Shown: positions 61,076-62,898 of the stretch, in pieces
Layout of the letters: each line of letters opens with the position of its first letter
Position numbering within the stretch: position 1 is the first letter of the stretch
Origin: an uncultured Bacteroidota bacterium
Lineage (GTDB): Bacteria > Bacteroidota > Bacteroidia > Chitinophagales > Chitinophagaceae
Length of the DNA stretch: 62,898 nucleotides
Reading direction: 5' to 3'
Assembly: GCA_903874055.1 (NCBI GenBank)
Contig: CAIQQR010000119.1
Span: 1 to 62,898 of the forward strand
Program-made: the position numbers and the translations under genes
The notes under the pieces: model-generated
The model's input: the letters and a program-made list of their open reading frames with translations, nothing else
Told to the model about the DNA's origin: nothing
The model's database searches: none

Positions 61076-61102
61076 TTTAACATTATTGAAAAATAGTTAA
61101 AC
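61075..61102. promoter_or_regulatory. operator-like inverted repeat 2 (GTTTAAC-N14-GTTAAAC)
   Basis: Perfect 7-bp arms at 61075-61081 and 61096-61102 with 14 bp between, the same geometry as repeat 1, placed 55 bp downstream of it and just before the sigma gene. Confidence 0.68.
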
Positions 61103-61110
61103 GAAACAAC

Positions 61111-61611
61111 ATGTCAAACGCAGAATTTAGCTTACTACTTACCGAAAACGCAGAGTTTTTAAGACCATTTGCAGTGAATCTTACTAAAGACCAGGAGACT
61201 GCAAAAGACCTTTTTCAAGAAACACTTTTTCGTGCTTTTTCTAACAAAGACAAATACAATGTAGGTACAAATATTAAAGCATGGTTGTACACGATAATGC
61301 GTAATATTTTCATTAATGATTACCGCAAGCGTTCAAAGCAATCTGTAGTTTTTGACAGCACTCCCAATGACTATATTATTGACCAAACGCATAACAAGGT
61401 TTTAAACCAAGGAATGACCAATTTAAATATGCGCGAAGTGAATCAAATGATATTTGAGTTACCAGAATTATTTAGAATCCCTTTTAATTTGTACTTTGAA
61501 GGCTATAAGTACAATGAAATTGCCGAAGAGTTGGGAGAACCATTAGGAACAATCAAAAGTCGCATTCACTTTGCTAGAAAAATATTGAAACAAAAAATTG
61601 AAAGATATTAA
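61111..61611 (+). CDS. ECF-type RNA polymerase sigma factor
   Basis: 166 residues. Region 2: LTKDQETAKDLFQETLFRAF then NIKAWLYTIMRNIFINDYRK (about 20-75). Region 4: MIFELPELFRIPFNLYFEGY then YNEIAEELGEPLGTIKSRI (about 115-155). No anti-sigma gene is adjacent, so control may lie with the CarH-like regulator and the inverted repeats upstream. crtI follows after 7 bp, so the sigma factor and crtI are one transcript and the factor may feed back on it. Confidence 0.9.
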   Translation: MSNAEFSLLLTENAEFLRPFAVNLTKDQETAKDLFQETLFRAFSNKDKYNVGTNIKAWLYTIMRNIFINDYRKRSKQSVVFDSTPNDYIIDQTHNKVLNQGMTNLNMREVNQMIFELPELFRIPFNLYFEGYKYNEIAEELGEPLGTIKSRIHFARKILKQKIERY

Positions 61612-61618
61612 AAATAGT

Positions 61619-62898
61619 ATGCCCGATTCTAATAAAAAGGTACTCGTAATTGGAGCAGGTTTTGCAGGACTTTCTGCTGCGACTTTTTTAGCGCAAAAAG
61701 GATGGCAAGTTACGGTAGTTGAAAAGCACGATATTCCAGGTGGAAGAGCAAGAAAGTTTGAAGTAGATGGATTTGTTTTTGATATGGGTCCAAGCTGGTA
61801 CTGGATGCCTGATGTGTTTGAAAAATATTTTTCAAAATTTGGGAAGCAGGTTAGTGACTATTACAATTTAAAAAGATTAGATCCTTCTTACACTGTATAT
61901 TTTGATGAAACGCATTGGGATATGCCTGCTAATTATAATCAATTAAAAGATTTATTAGAAAGCGTAGAACCTGGTTCTGGAAAGGCTTTGGACCAGTTTA
62001 TGGAGGAAGCTGAATATAAATATAATGTGGGAGTTGGCAAATTAGTACATAAGCCAGGACAGTCCCTTTTTGAATTTATTGATTGGGAAGTGATTAAGGG
62101 TGTTTTTAAATTAGACATCTTTAAGTCTATGAAAAAACATGTTGCTCATTTTTTTAAGCATCCTTATATTCAATCCATTATGGAGTTCCCAGTTTTATTT
62201 TTGGGCGCGCTTCCTCAAGATACACCTGCCTTATATAGTTTAATGAATTATGCAGATATTAAAGGAGGAACTTGGTATCCTGAAAAAGGAATGTATAGTA
62301 TTGTAAATGCTATGTATGAATTGGCAGTGGAACAAGGGGTGCAATTTTGTTTTGGAGAAGAGGTAAGACATATTGAAGTTGCAAATGGAGTTGCCAAATC
62401 AGCTAGGAGCATCAAAAAAATTAGTAACGAACAGAAAGAACATTTTTTTGATGTAGTTATAGGGGCGGGAGACTATCATCATATTGAAACTAAATTATTG
62501 GATACAAAGTATCAATCTTATACTGATAAGTATTGGGATGATCGTTTAATGGCGCCAAGTTCAATTTTATATTATGTTGGATTGAATAAAAGAATTGAAA
62601 ACGTTTCTCATCATAATTTATTTTTCGATACCGATTTTGGAGTGCATGGAAAAGAAATTTACACAAACCCCGCTTGGCCAAATGAACCATTATTTTATGC
62701 GAGTGTTCCTTCCGTAACTGATCCAACAGTAGCACCAGCTGGACACGAAAATTTATTTTTATTAATACCTATTGCGGCCGGTTTAAAGGGCGACACTGAA
62801 GAAGTGCGTGATATGTATTTTGATAAAATTGTGACTAGATTAGAGGAGCGTTGGGGGCAATCTATCAAAGATGCCATTGTGTTTAAAAAGTCTTTTGG
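61619..62898 (+). CDS. crtI: phytoene desaturase (CrtI), N-terminal part (cut by window edge)
   Basis: FAD enzyme introducing double bonds into phytoene on the way to lycopene. About 426 residues are visible before the window ends with no stop. The start VLVIGAGFAGLSAATFL is the FAD loop, then VEKHDIPGGRARKFE and FDMGPSWYWMPDV, all typical of CrtI. ATG 61619 lies 7 bp after the sigma-factor stop. Downstream crtB and others cannot be seen. The frame is open throughout the visible part. Confidence 0.93.
   Translation, partial: MPDSNKKVLVIGAGFAGLSAATFLAQKGWQVTVVEKHDIPGGRARKFEVDGFVFDMGPSWYWMPDVFEKYFSKFGKQVSDYYNLKRLDPSYTVYFDETHWDMPANYNQLKDLLESVEPGSGKALDQFMEEAEYKYNVGVGKLVHKPGQSLFEFIDWEVIKGVFKLDIFKSMKKHVAHFFKHPYIQSIMEFPVLFLGALPQDTPALYSLMNYADIKGGTWYPEKGMYSIVNAMYELAVEQGVQFCFGEEVRHIEVANGVAKSARSIKKISNEQKEHFFDVVIGAGDYHHIETKLLDTKYQSYTDKYWDDRLMAPSSILYYVGLNKRIENVSHHNLFFDTDFGVHGKEIYTNPAWPNEPLFYASVPSVTDPTVAPAGHENLFLLIPIAAGLKGDTEEVRDMYFDKIVTRLEERWGQSIKDAIVFKKSF

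Noticed and set aside
1..62898. Search for defence systems, prophage, insertion sequences, tRNA and CRISPR
   Set aside because: No recombinase, restriction, toxin-antitoxin, phage or tRNA-like signal was seen; the gene content is mainly housekeeping. The closest to mobile DNA is the pair of terminator inserts.

Overview
The window is AT-rich chromosomal DNA from a Bacteroidota bacterium, most likely Chitinophagaceae (Sediminibacterium-like; inferred from gene content, not tested). The signs are gliding/type IX secretion genes (GldA-like, GldB-like, PorT), bacillithiol synthesis (BshA), an orphan KorA, a TonB-dependent receptor, and several promoters of the Bacteroidota form TAnnTTTG. Both ends are cut: purD enters from the left and crtI runs off the right. 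It is gene-dense with no gap above 300 bp, and I saw no tRNA, rRNA, insertion sequence or CRISPR array.

Layout. 1-9.3 kb: purD (partial), a POT peptide transporter, acetyl-CoA synthetase divergent from an MHS-type transporter and a small membrane protein, a GldA-like ATPase, enolase, an FtsB/DivIC-like protein and endonuclease III. 9.3-17.5 kb: orphan 2-oxoacid oxidoreductase alpha subunit, polysaccharide deacetylase, Bax-inhibitor-1 protein, a fused alpha/beta E1 dehydrogenase, dipeptidase and RF1. 17.5-24.6 kb: galE, a two-component pair, a metallo-hydrolase, pyrD, thiolase and NamZ-type muramidase. 24.6-34.8 kb: NAD synthetase, GldB-like lipoprotein, ApaG, isocitrate dehydrogenase, PDH E2, a large zinc metalloprotease, a histone-H1-like protein and a CoA-binding protein. 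34.8-47.3 kb: YifB/ComM, a MutS-like ATPase, dihydroorotase, PorT, UbiE, RsgA, gamma-carbonic anhydrase, aminotransferase, BshA, M28 peptidase and a stand-alone C-terminal half of CarB. 47.3-54 kb: a umuDC operon, a Rieske oxygenase, and a TonB receptor coupled to an exported SAM hydroxide adenosyltransferase-like protein. 54-62.9 kb: an AmgK-like kinase/RapZ-C fusion with a MurU-like nucleotidyltransferase and a DUF5009 membrane protein (cell-wall sugar salvage), rfbBCA (dTDP-sugar), then a CarH-like B12 regulator, an ECF sigma factor and crtI (carotenoid synthesis, probably light-responsive).

Most interesting observations. (1) Two unlinked convergent-gene terminators (15.0 and 46.0 kb) each carry a 58-59 nt insert flanked by a 27-28 bp duplication of that terminator. 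The two inserts are related and contain a hairpin with the identical loop GTTTATG but different, self-complementary stems. This looks like a mini-element that targets terminators and may be undescribed. (2) UmuD has lost both catalytic residues (Ser to Ala, Lys to Arg), and two CTAA-N5-TTAG boxes 22 bp apart precede it. (3) Two GTTTAAy-N14-rTTAAAC inverted repeats flank the promoter of the sigma-factor/crtI unit next to the CarH-like gene. (4) CarB is represented only by its second synthetase half. (5) The kinase-RapZ fusion, MurU-like enzyme and NamZ together suggest MurNAc recycling.
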